Positions 1 to 11,800 of a stretch of DNA of 64,000 nt are shown here, piece after piece (position 1 is the stretch's first letter; each line of letters starts with the position of its first letter). Origin of the DNA: Undaria pinnatifida. Taxonomy: Eukaryota > Sar > Phaeophyceae > Laminariales > Alariaceae. The stretch spans positions 30,139,761-30,203,760 of the forward strand of contig JABAKD010000025.1 in NCBI GenBank assembly GCA_012845835.1, written 5' to 3'. A program made the position numbers and the translations under genes. The notes beneath the pieces were generated by a model that searched no databases, had not been told where the DNA came from, and saw only the letters and a list, made by a program, of their open reading frames with translations.

Positions 1-2100
1 GGTGGAGGACGGCGGATGGCGGGCAACATGTTTTTGTTGATACATTCATTTCGATATACATACATACCTGGCGCTCGAAACTTTCGATACGACATACATC
101 AAAGCTACTATTAATACTACTCGTACTACTCGTATTACACTAGTAAACGTAACGCGTATACGTTTCGTATCATGCAGCATACATACGTACTACATCGAAC
201 GTATGGATCATATGTATAGTCTATGTAAGTAGTGTGAGCGGGCGGCGGCGCCTGATTTATTCCAGGACCTGGTGGCGATATAATAACAGCATAATAATGA
301 CAGCAGTTACTTAATAGTCTACAATAAATATCAGACAGAGTGGTGCCGTTTCCAGAGGCACGCAGCGCACAGCACACAACACACCAGGGCGGGAAGGGGG
401 AAAAAAAACAGAAGAAGACAAGAAAGAGGCGACTGGCTGCTGACCATTTATTTCCTGTGCTGCACAATTTATACTTTCCACAGGGTATCATAGTACCACG
501 CCGTGCAGACGAAGATGGACCACCAGTACTCTTGTCGTGCTCGGATGTTTCGTATCATGTGATAGTCCACTCGTGGATATCGATACTACTAAGTACTACT
601 ACCACTTCAGAATTCACCGGTCTCGAGTTTCAGGTGTGGATGATGTCGAAAGTTTGGAGAGCGTCACAAACAAGTAACAAAAAAAAAGTACGAGCATGGC
701 GTCACAACACTTCAATACCCAATGCCACACACACAGAGAGAAACTACGCAACGCTTGGATGAAAGGAGAGTGAAGTCTGTGATCTGTGATATGATATAGA
801 CTATGTCTGTGCAGTCCATGAGTCTAGGTCTACCAATCTGTCTCAAGATAAGGCTTTTCTTTCAATTCTCAATCACGACGAAGTTTATTATGTAGGCGTC
901 GAAGATAGGGCATGAGGGTGGATCTGACTCCTGCTAAAGTTTACACAACGCCTCTTTTTGTAGACCACGGGGATATGCCAAAATAACCCCCTTGTATTTG
1001 CTCACACACACTGTCCTCGTGGCCCGGGCAGCCAAGGACGTTGCTTCGCGCAGGAGACTCTCAGCGGAAGGAAAGCAGACTCTTCTCCTGCCCGACGTTC
1101 CGCCACTTTGATCTCCCGCGTCAGACCGGCACGTAGGGTAAGGTAGACCAAACCAGGCGCCACCAGGCACAGGGAAGAAAAAAGCCCAAGGTTCGCGCAA
1201 AAAGTGACAAGACCACCCTGCGCCGGTGAGAGACGGGGGGAGACTGCGAAGCGAAGGCTGGGGTAGGAGTAAGCAGGGGGCTAGTTTCCGGGTAGGCCGC
1301 ATCGACGTCGACTCCAGGTGCGGGTAGGGGTTGGGTGCTGCGAAGCCTAATCCCATACCTACCAGCCTGGAGGCTCTTTTTTTGCTGTCTGCCTTTGCTC
1401 CTTGCTCGTATTCAGTATTTTGGTACCGGTATACGCGTGCAGGCCATCGGCCTGAGAGGGGTGTAGTTGTGCCTCCGCTGCTGAGCTCCCTGCTCGTTCC
1501 GCAGCCCAAGATAAGAGCAGCGCGCTCGCGCTTTGGGTAGGTTGGGTGCATGCACGGCGTAGATGCCTGGCGTTTCCCCCCCGTGGTGTTCCGGTAGGGC
1601 TTCAGATCGGACACTCTTTCGGGTACTTTTGATTTTTGTTGAAATCTTTGTGGTTGGACTCTCATTTTCAAAGACAAAATTGCCTGTAGAGTTTTCGTAC
1701 GAGTTGGCTATACTGTACCTGGTATACTTCTGACTTCCGAGGCAGGCAGCGCATTTTCGCAACCATCGATCATATTTTTGTTTCGTTAGCTGTAAACCGA
1801 AGCCTTGTGGTGAAAACGCAGAACGTTCATAATAGCTTGGTGAATCCGAGTTAAGGCCGTCTCTACTCTGCGTCTGTAGACTAATAGGCTAGTGAATACT
1901 GGTACGGTACACCGGGGGTGTATATACCTGCTATGTCCCAGAGTAGAGCACCGGCACCGCTGTGAAATATGCACAACAAACCTCTTTTTTTACAGGTTTT
2001 TTACAGTTCGAAAAATATCCTAAAAATCCGAAAAGCAATCTTCCTGGTTGAAATGTTACTGCCAACAACATTTTTTTTGCGCGTTTTTCGAGTTAAAAAT
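1..2100. other. intergenic, no gene recognised
   Basis: No reading frame here resembles a known protein or shows exon-like structure. The longest open frames lie on both strands and have unbiased composition. The stretch includes AT-rich, ATAC/GTAC-rich sequence at 40-240 and a GC-rich patch at 1020-1340, neither of which I can assign. Confidence 0.5.
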
Positions 2101-2107
2101 GCAGTAG

Positions 2108-2200
2108 GACACCTCAGCTGTGAGACTCGAAAAAGTCGTCGAAACTCGTATTTGGAAGCTGCGTGTGATAGGTCGATCGCGCGTGCTCCGGGGTCCTCAG
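2108..2200 (-). repeat. diverged copy of the 122/127-bp satellite family
   Basis: The segment shares the ordered blocks CAGCTGTGAGA, GTCGAAACTC, AAGCTG.GTGTGATA and CGATCGCGCGT with the tandem arrays at 18955-19185 (same orientation) and 27660-28030 (opposite orientation). It is a single, degenerate copy. Strand is given relative to the 27.7-kb array. Confidence 0.6.
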
Positions 2201-2410
2201 AAGTTCATAGACCGGTGAACTTGGGGCCATGCCAGCCCCCCCCCCGTTCACAAGCTACGAGAGCGGCACATATTATTCGAGACTTGACAAGTATCTCCAG
2301 CGGTACATAATTTATTCCATCCCATATCAGCTTCGAGTATTGATATTAATAGTAAACATCACATGATACGTAAAAACGTACGTAAAAATACCGATGGTGT
2401 TATTTCGAGT

Positions 2411-2715
2411 AGATTTTGGGAGAAGCAAGCGGAAGAGGCGCTGGTAGAGTTAGAAGCGGTGGAAAAACCAGCGGGCGATGGCGTGGTAATATAAATACCG
2501 GCTGTTTGCCCCGCCTGTGCATATAGGATTGCGAAATCCGAGCTTGCGCAATCCGAGCTTGCGAAATCCTCGCCAACGCTGGGATTTCGCTTCTTATTGT
2601 GAATAGATTTTGCACGGAGCAGGAGGAAGAGGCGCTGATAGAGTTAGACGCGGTCAAAAAAACTCAGCTGGTGATGGCGTGGTAAACCCGCGTGTTTGCC
2701 TCGCGTGTGTGTATC
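2411..2715. repeat. 194-bp tandem duplication upstream of the PSP1 gene
   Basis: Two diverged units begin at 2411 and 2605. Both contain AGATTTTG, GGAAGAGGCGCTG.TAGAGTTAGA, GCGGT, GATGGCGTGGTAA and a TGTTTGCC block. They end about 270 bp before the start codon of the downstream gene, so the copies could hold promoter elements, although nothing in the sequence proves that. A short array of GCTTGCGAAATCC/GCTTGCGCAATCC words (2530-2570) lies between the conserved blocks. Confidence 0.65.
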
Positions 2716-2906
2716 CTCCTAGGCTCACCGACCCCCCCCCCCCCCCGCCTCCCCTCCCCGCCCCTGCCAAAACTCGGCGTTCTCCGGTGCCCTTGTACCC
2801 CTTGTCGTGCTCCTGCTGCTCGTGCTGCTCCTGCTTCTGCTGTTTACTATTGCGCCATGACTCCAACACCAGGCGAACAATCGTCGACGATCCACGCTTC
2901 ACCCAG

Positions 2907-2917
2907 TATATAATATA
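2907..2917 (+). promoter_or_regulatory. candidate TATA box
   Basis: TATATAATATA lies 71-81 bp upstream of the ATG at 2988 in otherwise GC-rich sequence. Position and composition fit a core promoter element, but no transcription start is visible and AT-rich words are common in the window. Confidence 0.35.
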
Positions 2918-2987
2918 GCCACGGCTACTGCTGCGCAGCTACATCTAGTTCACTCGAGACAGGAGAGGGCGTAACGGCCCTCGGCTT

Positions 2988-5900
2988 ATGGCTTTGCTGG
3001 ATCTACCATACCCTGGGCACGTCGAGCAGAGCGCGCCGTACGGCCCCGGCTTTCCCGGCGGCACCAGCGACCGGGGCTCTCCGGCCCGCTCCCACGGTGG
3101 CAGGGCCTCTGCAGCAGCGGCAGCAGCGGCAGGAGCAGCAGCAGGAGCATCAGCAGGAGCAGCAGCTGCAGCGGCGGCAGCACATAACAGCGTTAGCCTG
3201 AACGGCATGCAGTCGTCTCTCGCCGGAAACGCCAGCGCCAGCAGCGGTTCCCTCGCCCCCCCCCCGGGGCTCCCGCACAGCAGCTCCACCGCCGAGCTGG
3301 TAGCCCTAGGCTTGCTCGGGACCAACGGCGCCGCGCCCGACGACGCGATCGGAGTGGAGAGCGCGGAGTACAGCAGCGACGGCGCGGGCTACGACCCTCG
3401 CCCCCCAGTGCCAGCCTTGGCTAGCACTGGGAACGGTGGTGGGATGGGGGGCTCGGCCGGGGCAGGAAGCGCAGGGCTTGACGGCTCGGGTTTAGGCGGC
3501 AGTGGTCAGGGTTCTGGTGGGGGGGGCGGTGGGGACATGAGCGGAGGTGGTGGTGGCGGTGGTGCCGCCGCGGGTGCCATCGGCACCGGTTCGGCCGGGG
3601 GGATGGGACTCGGACTGAGGAACCATTCGCTGACGAACCTCGCCAACATGGTCCGGTCCCAGTCGGTTTCGTCCTTCCATACCGACCTATTTTCGGCCGG
3701 CGCGACGACCGGGGCGATGGCAGCGAACGATACCCCTGCCTGGGGGTCGTACCCGGCCAACCTCGACAAGGCCGGGGGCAATGGTGCCCCTGGTGGTGGT
3801 GGTGCTAGCGGTGGCGGTGGCGGCGGCGGCGGTGGGGGGTTAGGGAACCCTTTCACCATGTCCCCGACCACGGGGCCACTGCGCGGCGGTGCTGGCGCAA
3901 GCCGCGGTGGGGCCGGACTCCGGCCTCTTGGCGGTGGGGGCGGCAGTGGTGGAGGCGGCGGTGGTGGAGACATCGGTAATGCCGACCTTTCCCCCCAGCA
4001 GTTCGCTGGGAGGGGGACTGCCCCAAGGCGGGAGGTGGAGCGAGGTCTGCCCGCGTCGGCGACGTCGATGAGGACATCCCAGAGGCGACCAATGGGGATG
4101 GGCTCCATGGACCCGAGGGGCCTTCCCGCTGGCCCCGGAGGAGGGGCGCCAACAAGCGGGCGGGCCATGGTGCACAACCGATCGGACACGGACCTCGTGG
4201 CTTCTTTCTCGAGGCTCGGGTTCGGACAGGCCGGGGTGTCTCGCTGGAGCCCCCTCATGTCGCCGACTGCCAGCCCGCTGGTGGGTGCTCCTTTGCTGGA
4301 AGAGGACCCCCTCGATCTCGAGCTGGAGGATAACGCGCAAGGCACGGGGGGCGCGGACACGTTCGGCACGCCATCCGCTTTCATGAGGCCGCAGCTGGGG
4401 TTGGGGCAGCAGCAGCAGCAACTGCAGCTGCAGCGGGGGGGCGGCGGGGGGTTGGCCGGTGGGCTAGGCGACGGGGCGGACGGTATGGAGGTCCGCTTGC
4501 CGCGCCACGCTTCTTACCCGTCGCTGGCGCTCTCCCGTGCTGGCGTCGCTATGGGCGCGCACGGCATGGAGGATCTGGTGCACGGGGCTATTGAGCATCT
4601 TACGGTGGGGGACAGCGCTACTGGCGTTGGTGGAGACAATGGTGGTAGTGGTGGCAGTGGTGGTGGCGGTGGCGGTGGTGGTGGTGGTGGTGGTGGTGGT
4701 GGTGGTGGTGGTGGTGGCGGGAACGGAGTGGTTAGCGGCGGCAGTGGTGGTGGCGGTGGTGGTAGTGGTGGTGGAGGAGGAGGAATGAGCGGAGCTATGG
4801 GCGGAGCGATGGGCGGAGCAATGAGCAGCGGTCCTGGCCATGGCCCTGGAGGCATAAACAGTGGCGGGAGCGGCCTCGGGAACTCGGGTGGCAGGGTGGG
4901 CGTTAGGGCTGCGCCGACCGGGGTCAACGTAGGCGGTGGGGGCGGCGGCGGCGCGGCTGGGATGGCGGGGAATAACACTGCCGCAATAGGGGCTTCGGGG
5001 GCGCGCGGGGGGGGATATACATCGAGCCCGGCCAGGAGCTCATCGACCGTTAGCCCTGCGATGGCGGCGCAGCGACCGGCGCAGGGCATGCGCCAGACTG
5101 GTGCCCCTGACGGGACCCTCCGTGGTGGCGGGCAGGTCCCGCGACACCGCCCCCAACCTCACGGTGGTGCCGCCGGCGCGGGGCACGAGCACCATCAGGG
5201 CCACCAGCCGTACGAACAGCAGGGCCGCGGGGCGGGGGGAATGGATGGCGGCGTTGGTGGTGTGATGATGAGCGACGGGCGATTCGTCCCCTCGTCTGCC
5301 ATGGGTGGAGAAGGAGGCCATGGCGGCCACGGGGGCCACGGGGGCCCCGGGGGACACGGGGGACACCCGGGCATGATGTACGGGGAAGGTGGGGGTGTCT
5401 ATGGCGGCGCGGGTGGCGGTGGCGGCGGCGCCGGTGGTGTAGGCGGTGGATACGACAACATGGGGGGAGGCGCGGGAGGGCAGGGTGGGGGTGGGGGGCA
5501 AGGGCCCGGCGGGATGATGGATGGCTCGTGGGGCGGCGCGCAGGACCCCGTGTCGGTGTACCAGGCACTCTTGATGAAGCAGAGCCTCGCCGCGGCGCAC
5601 GCGTCCGGCGTGCGGTTCCCCAACATGATGCCCATGCCCAACGGCATGGGGGTGAACATGGTTGATATGGCTACCTTAGCCGCGGCGGCGCAGGCTGCGG
5701 CGGCGTCCGGTCGCGGTGGGTATGGCGGGGGCGGTGGCGGCGGGGGTGGCGTTGGCGGGTACCCGGGAATGGATGGCGGCCACATGCAGCACGGTGGATA
5801 TGCAAGGCGAGATGGTGGCGCACACCAACGCATGGGACCTAGAGGGGATATGGGGGGCGCGGATATGGGCGGGTACGGCACGGGCGCCATGGGAGGTGTG

Positions 5901-6068
5901 ATGCCCGACGGACGGGGAGGGGGGGTCAGGATGGGCATGGGTCGAGGCGGCGGCGGGGGCATGTACGATGTGCCAGAGGATGTTGGAGACGGGAATGTGT
6001 ACCACGTGCAGTTTAAGCGTTCCACACGAAACTTCCTACTGGGCAGCACGTGTCAGAGAGATCTGCAG
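2988..6068 (+). CDS. PSP1 gene exon 1 (residues 1-1027)
   Basis: A single open frame from ATG 2988 to CAG 6066-6068, followed by the donor GTAAGC at 6069 in phase 0. It encodes the disordered Gly-rich region and the first strands of the PSP1 domain. GGT/GGC repeats at 3530-3560, 3790-3840, 3930-3965, 4620-4785 and 5400-5500 encode the poly-Gly runs. These repeats also produce long Pro-rich or Thr-rich open frames on the other strand, which I regard as shadows. Confidence 0.9.
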
Positions 6069-8811
6069 GTAAGCTTGCATGCGGTTTTCCTCTCCTTTTT
6101 TTTTAAGAACTGGCGCCTTTTTTTTCACTGTTTTTTTTTTTCTTTCCCGGTCATTTTGTAGTTTTTCCGAGCTCAAATCGCATGAGCTTTTGCGCACTCG
6201 GCGAATTTGTTTCTGTACGTAGACTGTACGCTTGGCAATGCAAAGAGAAGTCCTAATCATGGCTTGCGCGTGCTCCTTGGTTCTGATGATGGTGTACGTG
6301 CTGATTGGATCTGATGTTAATTTACGTATGTTGATTGGGCAAGAGTCCCTCGCAGCTTGGTGTCCTGTCGATCGTGTCAGGGACGCGGTTGGTCTGGGGC
6401 GAGCGCAGAGAATCGACCAGAACACTAAAAAAATCAACAACTATACATGACGCGTTTCGCGTTTCACGACCACGATGCTTCATCATACGGTCATATTGTA
6501 TATACATCCTGTACCTTTTGATAGAGAAGGAAAGGCTTGGTTTGTACTAGGTATTGTAGCCGCAATTCCAATTAATATACAGCATCCCAAATCCATTGTG
6601 GCCGCAATTCCAAGTAATGGACAGCAGCCCAAGTCCATTGTAGCCGCAATTCGAATTAATGGACAGCATCCCAAATCAAGCCGCAATTCCAATTAATAGA
6701 CAGCAGCCTAAATCAGCTGTGGCCACAATTCCAATTATTAGACAGCATCCAAATCAATTGTGGCCGCAATTCCAATTAATAGACAGCAGCCCAAATCAAA
6801 TGCAGCCGCAATTCCACTTAATAGACAGCACCCCAAATCAATTTCGGCCGCAATTCCCAACTACTAGACAGCACCCCAATCAGTTGTGGCCGAAATTCCA
6901 TTTGATAGACAGCACCCCAAATCAATTGCGGCCGCAGTTCCAATTAATAAACAGCACCCCAAATCATTCGTGGCCGCAATTCCAATTAATAGAGAGCACC
7001 CCAAATCAATTGTGGTCACAATAGACTTTTATTATAGGAATTGTCCAGGGTGTGCTTAGTACCCACCCCATGCACAGATTTATTCGTGTACTGCGTGCCG
7101 TACATGAAGAATTCGATGTAAATCGACAAGCACAAAATGTTGGTTTGTACTAAGCACCCGCCCCATGCACTGATTTATTCGTGCACTGCGTGCCGTATGA
7201 TATGCGATGAAAATAGACGAGCATAAAAGTTGAAAAGTGGGAATACTGGATCCTATGGTTGACAAAAACTAACGCACTTGCCGGGGTGGAGAAGGAAAGG
7301 CACCTGTGACCCCCCGGCTTGCCCAGAACGTCGGTCAGCGTAAAACCTCTCACGAGTTCAGCTGGAAAGTATAAAGTGATGGTTTAAAAAATCAAGAACA
7401 AGACACACAGTTTAGTAAGATATATCATTCCCCGGGTCGTTTTTTTCCCTGGGTCGTTTCTGAGCCGATTTTATTCCAAACAAGCGACAAGCGGGGCACA
7501 CGCAACAGAGATAGTATACGCTATAGCATAGGGTATAATAGATTTGAAAGTAATCTATGTCAGGATATTCCCATAAACGCTATGGGAGCTGATAAGTCAC
7601 GCCTACGTAGAAGGCCTGAAACCCGGGGATGGCTCCCAAGCACCCCTACAGCCGTGAGTTAAATCACGATTGTCGGGATATTTCCATAAACGCTATGGGA
7701 ACTGATAGTCCCGACTACATAATATAGAAGGCCTGAAACCCGGGAACCCCGAACACCCCCGCAGCTGTGATGTATATCATGACTATGTAGTCGTGATTAT
7801 CAGTTCCCAAACGCTATAGGGAGTATATATTTACCAGGGCTTTTCACGGGTCATGACCCGACCCGCGGGTCGGGTCAAGGGGGTTTCAAAATCTCGCGGG
7901 TCGGGTCGGGTCGGGTCATTACGATTTAAAATCTCACGGGTCGGGTCGGGTCGGGTCAAGAGGTTTTCAAAATCTCGCGGGTCGGGTCGGGTCGGGTCAA
8001 AAGGCTTCAAAATCTCGCGGGTCGGGTCGGGTCGGGTCAAGAGGTTTTCAAAATCTCGCGGGTCGGGTCAAGAGGTTTTCAAAATCTCGCGGGTCGGGTC
8101 GGGTCATGACCCGCGAGATACGGGTCACTTCGCGGGTCAAGCCATAATGACCCGTGAGTTGTTTTGGGCTGACCCGCGGGTCAAACCCGCGGATCTAGCC
8201 GGCGGATCCGCCTTTTTCAAACTTACAGCTGAGAGCCACGTTGATGCCGTGCAGGCGCCCCGCGGGTCGGGCCCGCGGGTCCGCCAATAAAATACAAACA
8301 TTTCGGCTTCCTGCCTCCCTCGTGCCGATGCTCCGATCATATGTCATCACAGCGTGCAGAACAATCACCAGGCAGTGCCCCTAGCTAATCGTACCAAGGC
8401 ATACAGCAGTGTGACGCGAATCCCGTACCTACTGAAGCCGTAACAACAGCAGTAGTAATATTACGGTCATACCAGTACGAAATGTGACCAAACGTAAAAA
8501 GGCGAGGAAGGGCAGTCGTCGTCGAAGCAGCAGCAGCAGCACTGGCAGCAGCAAGCACCAGCAGCAGACCCCGGATTCTCGCGGATCGCAGCCCCTGCTG
8601 ACAGACCCACCGCCCCAGTTGTGGGCTTGCTGCCGGAGGCGGCTCAGCTAGGCTGCTTGCCGGGGCTGGAGACTGCACAGACAGAAGATAGATACAGCAG
8701 TGTAGTAGTAGTAGTAGTAGTAGCTAGCTCGAGAATTATCATACCAGTACGAAATGTGACCAAACGTGAAAAAGCAAGAAGAGCAGCCGTTGCCGAAGCA
8801 GCAGCAGCAGC

Positions 8812-8858
<47 letters not shown>

Positions 8859-11800
8859 CCCTGGCAGCAGCAAGCACCAGTAGCAGACAACGCATCCTCG
8901 CGGATCGCAGCCCCTGCTGACAGATCCACCGCCCCAGTTGTGGGCTTCCTGCCGGAGGCTGCTCAGCTGGGCTGCTTGCCGGGGCCGGAGATTGCGCTTG
9001 TAACTTATAACTAGGTCGCTCGTCGGGTCGCTCGTCGGGTCGCTCGTCGGGTCGATCCGGTGGTCTAACGGTACGGGCATGGCCATGCATGTGGGCTGCG
9101 GTTTGTTTCCTATTTCTCGCGCGCACACCACATGACATAGTCATCAGCAGCAAACAATGCCGGTAAAAAACGCAGAGAACACGACGTACTGGGAAAAGTA
9201 CGAGGGACCAAGGACCAACCAACCGACCGAGGCATACATGCTTTGACCCGTGACTTTTTGACTTTGACCCGTGAGAAATGTCACGGGTCAAGTTAACGTG
9301 ACCCGCCAGACGACCCGAATCTCGCGGGTCACCCGGATTGTCGCGGGTCGGGTCGGGTCGGGTCAGGACGATTTCAAAATCTCGCGGGTCGGGTCGGGTC
9401 GGGTCAAGAAAGTCTCAAAAATCTCGCGGGTCGGGTCGGGTCGGGTCAAGACATCTCGAAAATCTCGCGGGTCGGGTCGGGTCGGGTCAAGACGTCTCGA
9501 AAATCTCGCGGGTCGGGCCCGACCCGACCCGACCCGCGAGATTTGACCCGACCCGTGAAAAGCCCTGATATTTACGTATGTCGGGATATTTCCATAAAAC
9601 GCGTCGATCGGTATTTTGCGCATTCCTCGTTGCCGAGAGAAAACTCTTGCCTTCGCGTCGGAGGTGACTTGTGTGCAAAGCTGTCGTTTGACGGCACTCT
9701 CGACTCTTGACGGACAGCTGTCAAGGACCGCTTCAATTCATACTAAAACCAGTTTATTACGTCTAACGAGGCTTTGACGCGACAAAACTAGACCGTCCAG
9801 CGACATCTTTGCTTGTGCGTTACATACCGGGATACCGCGTTATACAATGAATGGGGGTTCCTTACGTACGTACAATAGGGGTCCCCCAGTAAGGCGGTGG
9901 TGTGGTATGGAGAGCGATAATATATGACCGCCTTATCAGGGGAAGCCGCCTTATTCCTTCCAGGTAACGAGTACTTAAGTGCAATTCCACAATGGCGCCG
10001 GGCGATTTTGACCGCCTTATACCGGGATATCGCCTTACTCGGACCGCCTTATCGGGGGACTGCTCTCTCCCCCCTCGGAACTACGTGCCGTACCCAGGAT
10101 TCGGACGCCAACTATTAATGATAACCCTTCCCTTTTTGCACCGCACTCTCGACATAGGGACAAAACACTTGGAATTAGACTAGGAAAATTGTCTTATGAC
10201 TTGGAAATGGGTTGGCTCTTTTGGGGCTATTGGCTGCCGACCGAAAAGAGTGCGAGTGCGGTTTCGTGATAGTTTTATCAAGGGGCTACGAAGAGCGCGT
10301 AGCAGTGTGAGTATCACCATGCTCCGCGTGTGTTGCACAGCTCCTCGCTTCGCACTTGTGGTACATCGCGTACCCCAGCGAGGCCCCTTCACCGGCTTTG
10401 TCCCCCACATCGTACCAGATAAAGTACCAAATATATTTCACTTTGTAGAGGCTTTTCAGCTGTTTTTTGTGTCTTGTGGGTGTGTGTTTTTTTTGTTAAA
10501 TCGCGACAGGGCGTCGACCCGCCCTAACCCTAACCCTAACCCTAACCCTAGCCCCAACCCAAACCCAAACCCAGGCTAAGGCTCCGACCCGAGCGCGGCT
10601 TCGCCGCGCGTTTTGGAAAAGGTGATGAAAAATGTGCGGCCCACCTCAAACATCGAAGTGTAGTTGGTACTTTATCTGGTACGATATGTGGGGTAAGAAC
10701 ATCGTGAAGGCTACTGACCCCAGCAGAAGCTCGGGCTACTTTTGTGTTTCCGTTGCCGTAATCAAACGCGACATGTACTTTCGACGCGTTTTTCGTACTC
10801 TGAAGTCCCAAAGGGTTCTGCAATACTCGTAGCCACATGGGAAGCAACCTGTTTCTCAGAGAGCAAGAGGCGAAAAACAGCGAGATACATGTTTCTCCGC
10901 ACATTTCCGGCCGTTTTAGACGTAAGCATCACCCAAATTCGAAACAAGAATGAATCCGCAATTTGATCTCGGTGCACTGGTGTGCTGATTTCACGCGCCC
11001 GCCGAACGTCAAGACCCAATTCTTCGTGATCCTGCTGTGCCGAGTATTGTCTGATTTAAGATCGGCCGTTACTGCTGTACTACTGGTGTAAGACCGATTA
11101 AATTGGTGCAGCGGCAGATCATTTTGCTTTTCTGTTTTTTTTAACAATGTATTTTGCCCGGTTTTTCGGAATAGTCTGCAACAATTTGTTTGTGAAATGA
11201 GTGTCGAATCCCGACCCGGAGTAGTGCACCAGCTTCCTACTCTTTACGACACCCTTTTTTGTTCTTATCTTGCCCATCCCTTCTATTAATGTTATCTTCG
11301 GCACTTTCCTTTCTCTTTTTCAGTTCCTATTATTTAATAATAGACATAGACGTTAATCGGATCCGGGGTCACACAGCGGGCTCTTCTTCCCCCTCCCCAC
11401 TATGGTACGTGCCTTGATTTTTCTCGCGAGAAGACCCCGGCTATTTATTCCCTCGTCGTCTCGCGTCAATATCGCCTACCCACGCTGGTAGGCGCTCTCA
11501 TCAGTTGATTCATTCGTTCGACTTTTTTTCTTCGCAAACACACTCAAAAGTCCGACCCACGTGGGATTCAAACCCCAGAACCAACTATTACTAGTATTAA
11601 TAGCATTCGAGGGTAACCGCTAGACCATCGGGGCGGCCGGCTGCTCTAGACTCTAGTTCCAAGTATAAGTGGTTTGCTCCCAAAACGTGGATTCCTTCAG
11701 GACTTTCGAGGGGAAACGCCGAATACATGTGGTATGACGATTACAGCATTGGTCTGGTTGGATGGGTGACGTCATCTGCTGTGTTGCTATGATAGTTGCT

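Larger units (their letters stand above)
7835..9567. mobile_element. non-autonomous hAT-like DNA transposon (1733 bp)
   Basis: The ends are perfect inverted repeats of 17 bp, CAGGGCTTTTCACGGGT at 7835 and its complement ending at 9567. They are flanked by an exact 8-bp duplication, ATATTTAC. Both the CAGGG terminus and the 8-bp duplication fit the hAT superfamily. No transposase frame is present. The interior is almost wholly repetitive. Arrays of CGGGTCGGGTCGGGTC with a spacer AAGAGGTTTTCAAAATCTCG fill 7856-8110 and 9320-9540. Two diverged copies of a 215-260 bp segment occupy 8467-8680 and 8738-9000, and a CAG array lies at 8797-8860. The intact ends and duplication suggest fairly recent insertion. 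The frames reading RPDPTRE-like repeats are not genes. Confidence 0.85.

Noticed and set aside
3506-6049. Long minus-strand and alternate-frame ORFs rich in Pro, Thr, Arg or Val across PSP1 exon 1
   Set aside because: They are mirror products of GGT/GGC-rich plus-strand coding sequence. The plus frame alone leads into a conserved domain with matching splice phases.
6554-7022. CRISPR-like array
   Set aside because: The 41-43 bp units are contiguous tandem copies without unique spacers, and the context is eukaryotic intron sequence.
7831-9623. ORFs reading RPDPTRE or SRGSGRVGS repeats
   Set aside because: They fall inside the hAT-like element's CGGGT arrays and stay open only because of the repeat period.
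11560-11642. Functional tRNA gene on the minus strand
   Set aside because: A and B boxes are present but the anticodon arm and acceptor pairing are disrupted, and related copies sit in longer repeats, which fits a SINE.
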